Positions 11,250 to 23,600 of a stretch of 64,000 bases of DNA are shown in pieces. This stretch comes from Glycine soja (lineage: Eukaryota > Streptophyta > Magnoliopsida > Fabales > Fabaceae). A program made the translations under genes and the position numbers. Within the stretch, counting starts at the first letter, position 1, and the number at the start of each line of letters is the position of its first letter. The notes under the pieces are model-generated. The model saw nothing but the letters and a program-made list of their open reading frames with translations, was not told the origin of the DNA and searched no databases. The stretch lies in assembly GCF_004193775.1 (NCBI RefSeq), contig NC_041008.1, positions 15,953,731 to 16,017,730 of the forward strand, in the 5' to 3' direction.

Positions 11250-13403
11250 TTACACATTTGATTCAATCTTTTCCACTTCATTTGTTTCAACTTGCAAGTC
11301 ATTAACATTTTACTTAGTAGATCTAAGACAATTTTGGGCACAAATGAGAGCTTTTACCCCTTGTACTAAATGTAGACTCATATGATATATTAGATATAGG
11401 AATAGTCAATATATCTCTAGCCATATAGGAAAAAATATAATATTTGGATGCTTTCAATTTCCATTAATTCAAAATGTCAAACTTAGTGTGATCATCTTCA
11501 ACATTATCCTCTAAATATCTATCTAACTCAGTTTTTTTTTGCACCTCACCCTTTTTTTTCTTCATTTTCATTCTAAATTCGTCATCCCAATCATCACCCT
11601 TATCACCTTTGTCATCATTATGTTGTGAGGCCATGTTTGAAGCCAATGTACTAGAATTGGCTGAATTGCTACTAGAATGAGAAATAAGATGCTCTAGTAC
11701 ATATTGCTAAATCAGTTTGTGAATGAGGTCTTTCAATTTTTTCATCATGTCCATGATCTTTTCAACACCATACATGCGATTAAAACAAAATTGAATGTAC
11801 TCACATTTATAATGAGGATTAAGAAAAACATCAACAAGCAAAAGATAGTTAATTCCATCACTTTCCCAATATTTGTTAAACTTTAACTACATATTTGCTA
11901 TCATCCTTTGTATCACTAAGTCATCATTATGCCTCCACTTATTTAGTGATACTAACCATCTTCTTAAAAAAAGTGTTACGAGTAACATACAATGACCCAG
12001 AAAAAGAAAGAGTTACATCATAGAAGGTCTTCAAAAAGCTAATAAAAACACAAGTATGTTGTCAATCAATCTCTTTGGGACATCCTTTTCTTCACTAGAT
12101 ATGAGATTTAGCACATATGCAACCTTAACATACTCATAGCGATAAAATGCATGCTCATATTTTTCAACAACATCTAACATCAAATAAGTAGAGTTCCATC
12201 TAATTGGTACATCAAGTATTAACATGGCCTTAGTGGATATGCTTACTTCTTCACCACACCTCTTAAAACTTGCAAATCTACTTGGAGTAGACTTTACAAA
12301 CTTACATGCAACTCTTATTTTTCTAATAGATAGGTCAATTTCTTTCAATCCATCACTAACAATTAAATTCAAAATATGAGCAGAATATCACATATGCATG
12401 AACTCTTCATTCAACAAAGTATGCCCATTCTAAACACTCAATTCTTTAGCTAAATATGACATAGTCAAGTTATTAGCACTTGCATTATCCATTGTTACAC
12501 AACAAACTTTTGAAATCCCTCATTCTTTTAAACAATTCTCTAGGGTTATCCCTATGGTTTCACCTTTGTGGTAATAAATCAAACAAAAATTCAATATTTT
12601 TTTATTCAACTCTCACCCTTCATCAATGTAATGAGCTATCACACACATGTAATTCATATTTTGAATTGACGTTCAAGTATTTGTAGTAAGTGAAACCATT
12701 TGTTTATTTGCAGACCACACATGCTTCAACTTTTCCTTCTCATTGTAGAACACATGCATGCAATATCTAGCAATAGTGACACGAGAAGGAATTTTAAATT
12801 TAGGTTGAGCATCTTCCATGAACTTCCTAAACCCTTCATTTTCAACAAACTTAAAGGCAAGTTCATCAATAATTATCATCTTAGCAAGTGTCATTAGAGT
12901 CTACTCTTGATTAAAATCAACAAGTTTCATACTAACTTTATTAGGGTCACTCTCACTATCATTTCCAAAAAAAAAAACAATTATCTTTTGCTTTTTTATC
13001 AACATGTCTGTGTGAGTTTTCTTTTTCACATTGTTGGAACACATGTTTTCTCAAGTTAGAAGTTCCATAGATAAAACTAGCTGCTGCATATGATGCATTA
13101 CGACAAGTCCTACCATATTCCTTCTTAATAAAATGTTCCCAAACATTAGAAGGGGGTCTAGCAACTTTTTTTTCTTAGCTCTGCTTGTGTAGATTCAGGT
13201 TGTTGTCCTTGCCCTTGTTGTGGTGGAGTTTCATGTCCTTGTGGTTGTGAAGAAGCTTTTGTCCCTTGTTGTGATGGATTTGAGTATGACATGGAATGGA
13301 GAGGGAGTGCTAATTGGTGGAATTGGAGATGAACCATTAACACTTTATGTATCACTTTTCTTTTCCAATTGTCTCGTTTGCAAATTCTAAAGAACCTATC
13401 CAT
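11250..13403 (-). pseudogene. hAT transposase relic (BED finger, RNase-H-like, dimerisation domain)
   Basis: Fragments in correct order on the minus strand: a Gln/Pro-rich N-terminal stretch (13403-13160); a BED-type zinc finger near 13000-13150 (VWEHFIKKEYG..., GTSNLRKHVF) whose second Cys position reads Asn; a MTLAKMIIIDELAFKFVENE block (12673-12894); the catalytic-core segment with LIVSDGLKEID and the hallmark DVPIRWNSTYLML (12031-12372); and the C-terminal dimerisation domain (ELDRYLEDN near 11500, MARDILTIPISNISYESTF near 11400, ALICAQNCLRS near 11310), ending at a TAA at 11250-11252. Multiple frameshifts and stops separate the pieces. It resembles plant RICESLEEPER/DAYSLEEPER-type zinc-finger BED transposases. 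It is non-functional. Confidence 0.85.
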
Positions 13404-14484
13404 AATAAAAATATTACACGGTTTACACCTTTATTGGAGGATTTCAAATTGATTTCAACTTTTGTATTTAATTCCCAAAACCTCATGCTAACCACTAATG
13501 TCTGGATTCTCGAAGGAATCATTTTAAGAATCAAACTAAAAAATAAATAAAACAATACATGATCTAGATAAATCAATTCTAGTTAGAGAATATAAAAATA
13601 TGCTACTGATTTAGAATCTAAAATCAAGAGGCTACTACTCAAAATAAAATTACTGCATCTTGATAAATAAAAAAAAATCTTGAGATGGATAAATATTCAT
13701 ATCAATGCAATGTATTTTTTTTAAAAATAAAATAGGGTTCGTGTAAATTAGAAAAAATAACCAAATTTTATCTGGGCATCGAACAGATCAACAAATATGA
13801 ATCTCAATAATCTAACCGTAATAGTTACTTTGATACCACATAGAGTTTTAATAATATTTATAAAAATAAGTGACGCGCACACCACAATCAAAAAATAAGT
13901 GGTATATAAAAAAAGTTGTTAATTATGTTGGTTGGTGAAGAAAATTCGAAAGTCGAAAGTGAATGTAAAAAAGCATGAAACATGATTTCTTGTGAAACTA
14001 GGGGATTGTTACATGCTCCTAAGAAACAAAGCAACACGACACAACACAACAACAGAACGTCGGTTCTCCTTTCAGTCCGGGTTTGGATGATTTTTATAAC
14101 TAATAAAAAATTAAGTTAAATTCAAATTTTAGTCCTATATAAGAAAAAAAAGTTTTTGATTTTATCCTAACAAGAGAAAATCTTTTAAAATTAGTTCTTT
14201 TTATATATAAAGAAACAATAGGATAATAATTAAACCAATTTTATGAGTTATTTTTTATGAAAGTATTTTTATTTAAAAAAAAACTTCAACTAACGTTTTT
14301 TATGAATTTTTCTTATCTCTTTTAACCTATCCTTTCCATTTTTAAAATATTAATTTCAATATTTTTTTAAAAAATCATCAATTGTTAAAATTAATCTTAT
14401 ATCACAATATAAGTTATTTATCATAAATTTTAATTATATAAAAAATATTTATCACAACGAACACATTATTGGCTTCTTGTGTTG

Positions 14485-15194
14485 ATGAGGTGGATTTATC
14501 CCCCAACTTATTAAATTGTTACTATTTTATTAAAAGCACTAAAGAAAATAATACATTACCACACCTTCCTTGATTGCCAAATTATTTTTTAGTTTTTAAT
14601 ACATACATACATACATATATATATATATACATACATATATATATATATATATAATCAAATTTATATTTTAATTACGGGTTCACAGATCAACTCAACAGGT
14701 CAGCAGATCTATAAATCTAAACTCGTGACCCAACTTGTACATGAATGATTTTGATCGGTTTAGTTCGGTTCGATTTTGATCCAAATATATAAATGACTCA
14801 ACCTAAACTATTCAGATCGATTTGGATCAATTCGAATTCGGGGATGACCCATACCCATGAACACTCCTAATGATATAAAATAGTAGTTCTAAGAAAAAAA
14901 AAAGACTAAATTTAGTTGGGTAATCCGTTGGCTCGAACTAAATCAAACGGTTCATGAATGAGTTGAATTGGGTTGGGTAAAAAAAATTGTGAAAACCGAA
15001 CCAAATCGAACCAATCAAATTTGATTGGGTTAGGTCCCAAATTTGATCAAAACGGGTTCGAACCGGCCTGCGAACACTCCTAGGTGACGAAGTGTATTTA
15101 TCCTCCAACTTATTAAATTGTTACTATTTTATTAAAAGCACAGAAGGAAATAATGCATTACCACACCTTCCTTGATTGTCAAATTATTTTTTTA

Positions 15195-15241
<47 letters not shown>

Positions 15242-15635
15242 AAAATTTATATTTTAATAACGGGTTCATGGATCGATTTAACGGTCAACGAATCTATAAA
15301 TCTAAACCCATGACCCAACCTGTACATGAACGATTTTGATCGGATCGGTTTGATTCAGTTTTTATTCAAATACATAAATGACTTAACTCAAACTGTTTGA
15401 ATCGGTTTGAATTAGTTCGGGTTTGCGGGTGACCTATACTCGTGAACACCATATAAAATAGTAGTTCTAAAAAAAAATCAAATTTAAATAGATAATTCGT
15501 TGGTCTGAATCAAATCAAATCGTTTATGAATGAGTTGAATTAAAAAAATTTGTAAAAATTGAACCGATTAAATTTGATTGGGTTGAATTCCAAATTTAAT
15601 TAAAACAGGTCCATACCGACCCACGAATACCCCTA
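14485..15635. repeat. 602-bp tandem duplication of the hAT 3' terminal region
   Basis: The segment starting TTTATCCCCCAACTTATTAA at 14495 recurs at 15097 (TTTATCCTCCAACTTATTAA), and the two copies stay aligned through a (TA)n tract, the A block (TAAATCTAAAC...GACCCA) and the B block (AACCAATCAAATTTGATTGG). Copy 1 spans about 14485-15086 and copy 2 about 15087-15635. Copy 1 carries its own terminus-like sequence, ending CGAACACTCCTA at 15082, so the element has two stacked right ends. Confidence 0.75.
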
Positions 15636-15643
15636 CTTTAGTA

Positions 15644-18164
15644 TCGTTACTGTGTGCGTGAAACCAAAGAAATATTAACTGTATTCCATTTTTTTTATTT
15701 TAAAAAAGAAGTATTTAGGTATAATCAGGTTTATTAAAAAGTGCGTTTTTTTTAATGGTGATTAGTGATTACCTGATTATTGTATCGTGAAAATTTACAA
15801 AAGTGTTTCGTAATTGTGTTTCTGGGAAGGGAATATTCCGGGATACATTCCTTTTTTATTTTTGTTAAACTGTGTACATATTCTCTGTATCTTCTACTTT
15901 TAGGAGTTATGATTAATAATTGATAATTATTAATAAAAAGGGAATGAAAGAAAGAAAAAGTTGTCTATGTTATTCTATTCGGTCTTGATTATGATTTTCT
16001 TTAATTTATTGCAATCATCTGAACAAATGTGCTGCTAAACCATGGTATTTTTAGGCGCGATGAAATTATGAAAATGCTACTAAATTTTGCTCCTTGTTTA
16101 TATTATGAAATTATCGGTATCCATTATCTCTAATCGTATTAGGGGTGCAAGATAGTTGATAAAAAATTCCTTATTGATATTTTTTTATGCTGATTCAAAT
16201 ATTTTTTTTATCATGCATTATAGTTGATCTGAATAAAAAAATTCTAAAAAAGTTATTTTAAGAATGACAACGATTATACCTATTGTTAAAAAAAAAAAAT
16301 TCTATAAACATCGCCAGCATGTAAAAAAAATGTCAATATTTTGATATAATTTAGTACCTCTAATAAGACATTAATTTGTGTCCCTTAAAAAAAACATTTA
16401 TTTGTGTATTAAATTTCTTTCAATATCTCCAATTTTGGGGGAAAAATTTAAGACCATCAATATCCAATTAATTTTTTTGATAGAACCAATATCCAATTAA
16501 TGCTCAGTATAACATAAAATTGTTATAAGATTAGTACAATGTTTTTATAGTTCATCCCCAATTATATTTTTTAAGTAGAAATTCAAATAAAAGAATAATT
16601 GGAGTTTCATATTCTAAAATTTGTTCAAATAAAATAAAATATATTGATTTAATATACATTTAAAAATTGATAAAAAAAATATACATTTAAAATAATCAAA
16701 ATCAAAAGAATTTTTTAGTAAGAATAAATAGAACTAATCTTCAATTTAATATGTGATCTTATTTCTATCATTTTCATCAAAATATTATTTTTATATATAT
16801 CATACCAGTTTTATGAAATTTATACTCCATAGTAATTTCAATTACCATTTTCTTTGTTGGCATTTAATGGAATTTTTTTACTATAACTTTTTAAATGAAT
16901 AATAAAATTTATTAAATAATTTAAAATATATATGTGTGTGTGTGTTATAATTACATAATTGTTTTGGTGATTGAACATTTGAACAACAAGTAATATAAAA
17001 TTTCTTATATAGAATTCAAATTATTAATAAAAAAAGTTGATGAGTATAATTAAGAAAAACATAGATGATTAGAGCCTTAAGAAACTGCCTTGTTTGGTCA
17101 GCCAGGGCCTAACTGAAATAAAGTTAAAATATGTGGCTTAAAACACAATGCCTGAGCGCAGCATTGATGAAATAAGGTTGATTAGTTAGCTGTTACATGC
17201 ATTGCCAAATGACCCTTAATTCATCTAATTTAATCAAATACAATAACTAACAAAATTTCATTAGTCTGCCGACATGCATCACATTCTTATGTATCATGTG
17301 AATAAATAATTTTTATTAATGTTATTGTTATTGTGTTGATAGATGACTATATATTAGTAATGAGTTAGGTGGTTGGTGTTGTTCACTCAGTTTTCGGTGA
17401 CATGAATCATACCAGAAAGCTTCCTAGACATATAGTGATAGGAGCTACGTACAAAGACATCCTAACTCTCTCTACTGAATAAGTGAAAGATTTTTTCGTT
17501 CTTCGTGTTACACGAGTAAATGAACTATACATTTTCCATTTGTCTATTAGGAGTTAGGACAATAGCCTTGTGATTTTACTCTTAAGCATTTCTCTATGAA
17601 ATTGCTGAGATTCTGAAGAGACTTTAATTACTAGGAAATTAAGAGTACTTGTGTAATTGCTTTAATATACAAGATAGAAAGAATATTTGGTATTTGGTTG
17701 AGCCTGAAGAGGCTTGTAACAAAAAAAATCTTTTGACAGTGTGGAGCAATATTTCCCATATAAGTTTGTCAGTACAATTCTTTATTGGTAACCAAGGATG
17801 TAGTCTCTGGGTGACATGAATTAATAGAAATCCTTGTTGTGATTTCTCTTTTCCTTTATATTTTTTTAATTGGTTTCTAACCAAGGGAACTAATTAAATT
17901 GTTTAAATCATCTTTTGTTCACAAAATAGATTGGTTTAAAAGGAAAAGAAAAACCTATTAATGCTAAGATGATACCTTCATCTCTCTTGTCCAACATATT
18001 TTGTTACTCCGATTCAGTAGAAAGTGGTCCTTCGTTCTATCATGTTGTCAATGACTGTTGAAGTTTAGAGTCAGCGTGTAGATTGCATGGTTCCAGACGT
18101 TGCTTGGGAGCCCACAAAAAACCCACAAGGGGAAAGAAAAGCTACTTCATACACCTCTAAAATT
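15644..18164. other. Gene-free AT-rich region
   Basis: No coding region, RNA gene or transposon terminus was recognised. The sequence is AT-rich with many poly-A/T runs. The longest minus-strand frame (17639-17884) shows no domain. Confidence 0.4.
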
Positions 18165-18165
18165 T

Positions 18166-18330
18166 TCTTCCTGCACCTAACCCGAAATGTAAAATTACAT
18201 TCCAGAAAGACCTTTCCGAATGTAAAATTTTACATTCTAAAAAGCCTTTGTAATTTTATATTTTGAAATAAGTGTTCCGGAAGTTTAAAAGAGTGCAGAA
18301 AGCAAAATTGAATGTGCAGGAAGCAACTCA
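18166..18330. repeat. Possible small MITE with CTTCCTGCAC / GTGCAGGAAG ends
   Basis: CTTCCTGCACC near 18168 and GTGCAGGAAGC near 18315 are inverted copies, with the internal palindromic motif TGTAAAATTACATTCC / GAATGTAAAATTTTACATTC between them. A related pair (TTGCTTCCTGCACTT near 18390; GCTGCAGGAAG near 18467) follows. No target-site duplication was identified. Confidence 0.4.
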
Positions 18331-18526
18331 ACGGCCAATTAAGTGACTCCAACAGTACATTGGATAGAAAGTGAAAGATTAAAGGTTATTGCTTCCTGCA
18401 CTTCAAAAATTACTACTTGCATCTTTTCATAATGTCTTTTTACATTCCAGATTGGCAGAAAAGGCTGCAGGAAGATCAAGACGTTGCTTTTGGTGTTACT
18501 TTCTTGTTGGGGCCTCTAGTTCTATC

Positions 18527-18682
18527 CTATGAAGCACCGACACCAACACAGATACAGATACGTGGACACTCGTAATATCCAAAATATAGAAGGTAATACA
18601 GATGTTGTATCGGTGTTAGACATTGACACGGAGCGTGTTGGACATGAACATGGCAAGGGACTGGAGTGTCCGTGCTTTATAG
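18527..18682. mobile_element. 156-bp hAT-like MITE with TIRs and 7/8-bp TSD
   Basis: The ends CTATGAAGCAC (18527-18537) and GTGCTTTATAG (18672-18682) are inverted repeats with one mismatch. Flanking GTTCTATC (18519-18526) and GTTCTATA (18683-18690) match at 7 of 8 bases, consistent with a hAT-type duplication. The interior carries the CACCGACACC / ATCGGTGTTAGACATTGACACGG type of repeat. A second fragment with the same TATCGGTGCTTCACAG end occurs near 57316-57331. There is no coding capacity. Confidence 0.65.
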
Positions 18683-18690
18683 GTTCTATA

Positions 18691-19499
18691 CCCGTTCCTT
18701 TGGACTTACAACTTTAATATTATTTTTTTGTGTTAAAAAAAAAAGTTTGGATGAGCATATGGGGTATACATTGTTAGGAGTTCGTGATAATATGCTTCAA
18801 TATTCTCCAAAACAATAATATGCAACCTTAAGTTACCTTTCAACTTTCAACAAAGAAAATTCTCTTATTTGAATTCGTGATAACAAAGCTTAAATGAAAA
18901 AACACGAAAGAGAAAGGTTCCTTTGTCACAAATTTCAAACAATTGATAGAGAATTTGCATTGCGTTGCAAAGACAAGCCATGCCCCTTTTTCTCTTGTAT
19001 CTCCCCTTCCCTACTATTATACACCATGACATTGCTTTAGAAGCTAAACTACGCACAAAGGAAGCAAGGTTGAAATAAATTAGGTTGTCTTCAACTGCAA
19101 GCATATATTTCCTTGTACATTTCCCTAACATAAAAAAAGTAAGTCTCAAATCTTTGCTCTTATTTTCTTCAAAAAGAAATTTTAAGAGATAGAATTTTGT
19201 CACGAATTTAATTTTAATATATTGCTAATGCAAAAAAATTATATTGTCAATTAATTAAAAACCACTTAAATGTAAACAATTTTCAATTATATGTTAGTTC
19301 ATGATTTGATAATAACAATTGTAAAATTCTGTGCATTACAATGGAGTTCTTTTTTAATAGATATCTTGAAAATGTATACTGCTCGATCAATCATGATGTC
19401 CACCAAATCTCTGAAATTTTGTTGTGTAGAGAAAACCAATTTTTTTTCAACGATAAAAAAACAAAAGAGTGAAAAAAATGTACAGTTAACATAAGATCA
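18691..19499. other. Intergenic, nothing recognised
   Basis: AT-rich sequence. A 112-codon minus-strand frame (18865-19203) has no recognisable domain and no splice context, so I do not call it a gene. Confidence 0.4.
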
Positions 19500-20655
19500 T
19501 ATGCTATTAGTCCCTAACTTAATATTAAATTCAAAATAGTCTTTATCTTTGTATAAATGTTATAAAATAGTCCTTCCGTTAAATTTTAAAGTAATGCCGT
19601 TAGTGAAGTCAATTTTAGTGCCACGTGGACTATCCAACATGGCACTAAAGGATGACGTGGCATGACACGTGGACGTGTCTCCTAAAAGATGTCACGTCAT
19701 TTAATGATAACAAAACGAGTAAATAGACAATTTAATCCCTGACTTTGTATCCCTGTTGCATATTAGTTCCTAACTTAAAAGATGTCAAAAATCATGCTTA
19801 AAGTGTCCATGCATTGCAAAGGTTGTGCCTTGCACGATTTCTGGCGACAAAGATTCCTCCTTGGATTCCTTGTCATCTTTTGATTCCTCTGGTTTTTTCT
19901 CTTCTTCTTTCTTTTCATCTTCATTTGCTTTTTTCTCCTCTACTTTGTTTTCCTCTGGTTTTTTCTCTTCCTATTCAAAACACACAAAAAAAATCAGAAT
20001 CCAGAATGATACATTGATGGTAATTGAAGAAAAAAAAGAGGAAAAGAGAATGATTATACAGACCTCGCCCATTGGTGTTGACGGCTACAGAGATAAGGTT
20101 GTTGCTGTGGATTTTTGGTTCTTTTTATTTGTGCAAGTGTGTGTGGGTTCTTTTTCGTATATATGCCTCAATTGGTTCAGAAACATCAAATTTGAAGAAG
20201 CCACTCATTTTATCATCATCAAATGACGTGACACTAAAATTGACCTCACTAGCAGCGTTACTTTAAAATTTAACGGAATGACTATTTTGCAATACTTATG
20301 CAAAAGATAGGGACTATTTTAAATGTTTCATTAAGTTAGGGACTAATATGCAACAGGGGTACAAAGTCAGGGACTAAATTGCTTATTTACTCGTTTTGTT
20401 ATCATCAAATGACGTAGCATCTTTTCAGAGACACGTTCACATGTCATGCCACGTCATCCTTTAGTGCCACGTTGGATAGTCCACGTGGTACTAAAATTGA
20501 CTTCACTAACGACGTTATTTTAAAATTTAATGGAAGGACAATTTTGCAACACTTATGCAAAGATAAGTACTATTTTGAATTTAATATTAAGTTAGAGATT
20601 AATATGCGAAATTGATACAATCTCAGAAACTAAATTGCCTATTCCCTCAATAAAT
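19500..20655. mobile_element. MULE-like foldback element carrying a captured HIPP gene fragment
   Basis: Long inverted arms: the left arm (about 19503-19785, beginning TATTAGTCCCTAACTTAATA) matches the reverse complement of the right arm (about 20325-20610) over roughly 280 bp. Shared landmarks are GTGCCACGTGGACTATCCAA, GATGACGTGGCATGACA and ACAAAACGAGTAAATA. The right side has an extra partial arm (20230-20325) and extends further out (to about 20655), so the left tip looks truncated. Long TIRs around captured host sequence are typical of Pack-MULEs. I could not find the expected 9-bp duplication, so the superfamily is inferred. Confidence 0.6.
19797..20072 (-). pseudogene. Captured 5' fragment of a heavy-metal-associated isoprenylated plant protein (HIPP)
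   Basis: On the minus strand, ATGGGCGAG (20072-20064) is followed by a GT donor and an intron ending TTTTGAATAG (acceptor at 19971-19972). Exon 2 (19970-19833) is a 46-codon Glu/Lys-rich stretch (EEKKPEENKVEEKKANEDEK...) ending SPEIV. That is the acidic/basic lead-in that precedes the HMA domain in HIPP proteins. The next 36 bp (19797-19832) read as nonsense on this strand. On the opposite strand they encode LKVSMHCKGCAL, the expected HMA metal-binding motif (M-x-C-x-x-C). So the motif-coding segment is inverted relative to its own gene. After it the frame ends within a few codons and MULE arm sequence begins. The rest of HMA and the CaaX tail are missing. Not functional as a HIPP. Confidence 0.7.
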
Positions 20656-20659
20656 ATGC

Positions 20660-23600
20660 ATCATTTCTAGTTTGTTTTTTTCCAAATAATTTTTCGGAGG
20701 TGGGAAACACGTTGATTCTATTGCTACTAAAAAGGCTAGTCTTCATTATTCAGCGCCCATCAATGCTAATTTGACGTAATGATTACTTATCAAGTTTAAT
20801 TAGCGGTTCATATAAAGTATATGTGGTTCAACATGTACTATTTTTTATATTGGTGGTGGGTAGTGAATATTTTACTTCACATGTTGTAGACAACGCCCCA
20901 CGAAAGAAGGAATAAAAGGAACAACAAAAACCAGTGCTCGCTATCTGTTTTATTTCTTGCTCTCGGATGATTAATTAATTTAATGAATCAGTCAAATTCT
21001 TAGCACAAAATTAAATATAGTATAGGAGTTAAGTAAATCGGTCAGGTTGAGCATGCATTTTTGTTGCTGTTTTCTCTACCTTGTATGCCTGTGAAGCTCT
21101 TGTACCATGTTTCATTCATTTTCTGCAAGTGAATAGAGTTGATTATCTGATACTTGTAATTTCAATGAAGCATAAATGTTTAGTGACTTATGTGCGTGAG
21201 TGTGTATCAAATCTTGCGTATGATCATCGATCTGCAATCACTGCCAAGCTCGCATATATAAATTAGGAGTTTGGGTGCATTAATTAATTAATTTATTTTT
21301 GTTACCTTAGCCGCCATACCCATTAAGCCATAAACACTAATCTTCTTGATTATAAGGATTCCTAATCTAACTGATAAATCAAACTTTTGTAACATGGTCT
21401 CCTACTTGATTACCCGTTAGCTAGATATCTACTTCACCAATCATTTGGCTCCTACATGACTTCACTTTTGCTCATATTATTCAGAGAACTGTGGCTCTTA
21501 AAGCTCATGTAAGTTATAAACTTTTTCAGCAGTAAACCTTCCCTTAGTATATTGTTGTAACATGCATCAATTGTTTTAAATCTCTTAGTATCCAAGTTCA
21601 ACTTTTTCTTTTGAATAAAAAGAAATTGACATCTGAAAATTTTCAACATAAATTTTGTTTTAAAAAAAAGACGATGTAATTAAGTTCTTCACCACGGTAG
21701 TGACTTGATCTTTTTTTTTTTTTTACTGAACTGTAGAGACTTGATTATTCAATGTAATTTATGTACAATGTCTTTACTTCTTCAATTTAAAATGATTTGT
21801 AGTTGGTTACAGAATAAACAGTAAATCTATAATGGGTGCATTTTATGTTACTAATAATAGCATGTCTAGCATTGAGTGCTTTATTTCTATAATGGATCTT
21901 TCTTGCGTAGACAATGCTTATCTAACCACCAATTAAAAAACAGTAATTATAGATTCAAATCTCATCTCTTTGTTTCTTTCAAAAAGGTTTTTATACCTAC
22001 AAATAAAAAAACAGCAAGAAATCCATTTCTCTTTCGATGGATAGTACTTTTAAGTGAAGGGTATTTGTTAAAAGAACATGATTGAAAAGTCTGATGATTG
22101 TATGGGAACACTTCTTTAGGCCTTCTTATTTTTTACATATAATTGAACCTATTTTACCCGTTGTTGTGTTTAAATTCACAAAATAAGAGACCAAGCACAA
22201 GCCGTTATATAAAGAGGGAATAAAAGTAATTAAGGTTACCACTTACCAGTGCATGCCTTGGTTTTTTCTTGGGTAATTGAGGCATGACAAGAAGTTGGGC
22301 CAGTCAATACTCAACTATAGTCTATATACCTAAAAGAGAAGGTGGAACAGGCAGGGCTCAAAATAAGGTCAAAAGTAGGTACGGTCAACTTGGGTCACGC
22401 ATAAAACTTAATTTAATTTTATTGTTTGTGACCAAATGTGTGCACGCATAAAACAATGAAATGGTTAAACTTCCCCCCACCCACAAACCAAAAAATAAAA
22501 AAAAAAAAAAAAAAATCCTCACATGAATCCATAGTTCCTAATTGAAAACGCTGATTCATTCGGTGATAATCAAAGTCGGTCCAAGGGTAAGACAGTCCAT
22601 GCTCTTACTTTAGACCTACCAAAAAATAATTTTTTTTGCTTTTAATATATGTATATTAAGCATATGTGCTATCAAAGACTCTAACTTAGTGATAACACTC
22701 CGCGCTGCTATGCATGAGGTCCTTTGATTGATCTTACATGCGAGTGAAAAATCCGCTAATATTTCATTTACTCATTTAATTCTTTTAATTTTAAATAAAA
22801 AATAATAACATTCTTCTTTAGTCCTATATATCAATAAACACGTCTAAATTTCAATTCTTCATATCTTTCCCTCTCTTTCTCTTGAAAGAAAAAATCTTTC
22901 TCTCTCTCTTAGTCTAACATTGGCACCATCTATGTGATTCAGTCTCTCAAAAGAAAAAATTTCATTTTTTTTGTTAACAAAAAAGTCTCATTTCAAAAAT
23001 CGTTTTAAGCTTATGAATATGTTGGGCCGACCTTTGAGTGGTTTATTAAAAGAAATAAGGCATCCAACTAATACTATAAATTATGCCAATTGCATTTCCT
23101 CCCTTAACAAAATGTAAGTTGAGTTTCCTTCCCCACTTTTCAAAATCTATGGATGATATAAAGTGGCTTCATCACTAAGTCAATTAATTTTCTAATTAAA
23201 ATAAGTACACTATTTTTTTTTTTTGCTAACTAATAGGCAATTGAATTAGTTTCCTTTTTTAAAAAATAAATAAAAGAAAATAGTTTAACTCCAAATGAAA
23301 TCTCTTGATTGTGCTGGCCAAGGCTAGCTAAGAAAAACCAACCAAACCACGTGGTCACCACATGGGGTCTGCATACTGAATTACAATGCCCACCAGAAAC
23401 AGTGTTGTCTCTCTTTCTCTCACCTACACACATGTGCAACCAAGTGTAAATTCATTGCATAGTGATTAAACTAAGGTTTAAAGCTTCATTGTCTTTAGTC
23501 TGTTGATGAGGTTTTAAAAAAGTTGAAAAAACATTCCTGATTTGAGGGCGTGGTGGTGGTGGTGGGCGAATCAGCAGCATGTCCCTTAGAAGCATATAGA

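Larger units (their letters stand above)
10330..15635 (-). mobile_element. Degenerate hAT-superfamily DNA transposon, 5.3 kb, with 8-bp TSD
   Basis: The left end reads TAGGGGTGTGTTCACGGG and the right end, reversed, TAGGGGTATTCGTGGG. These are imperfect terminal inverted repeats of hAT type. The flanking octamers CTTTAGTG (10322-10329) and CTTTAGTA (15636-15643) match at 7 of 8 positions, as expected of an old hAT target-site duplication. The interior holds a minus-strand hAT transposase relic. Long subterminal blocks on each side, around (TA)n runs at 10535-10563, 14601-14653 and 15201-15237, are inverted copies of each other. The right subterminal block is present twice in tandem. Transposase frames are broken, so the element cannot move on its own. 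Confidence 0.85.

Noticed and set aside
15046..15070. GGGTTCGAACC resembling a tRNA T-arm
   Set aside because: It lies in the hAT subterminal repeat and no cloverleaf can be built around it.
18529..18717. 62-codon plus-strand frame
   Set aside because: Coincides almost exactly with the 156-bp MITE.
23230..23439. 69-codon minus-strand frame in a GC-richer patch with a CACGTG box
   Set aside because: No recognisable domain or exon structure. The G-box alone does not support a gene.
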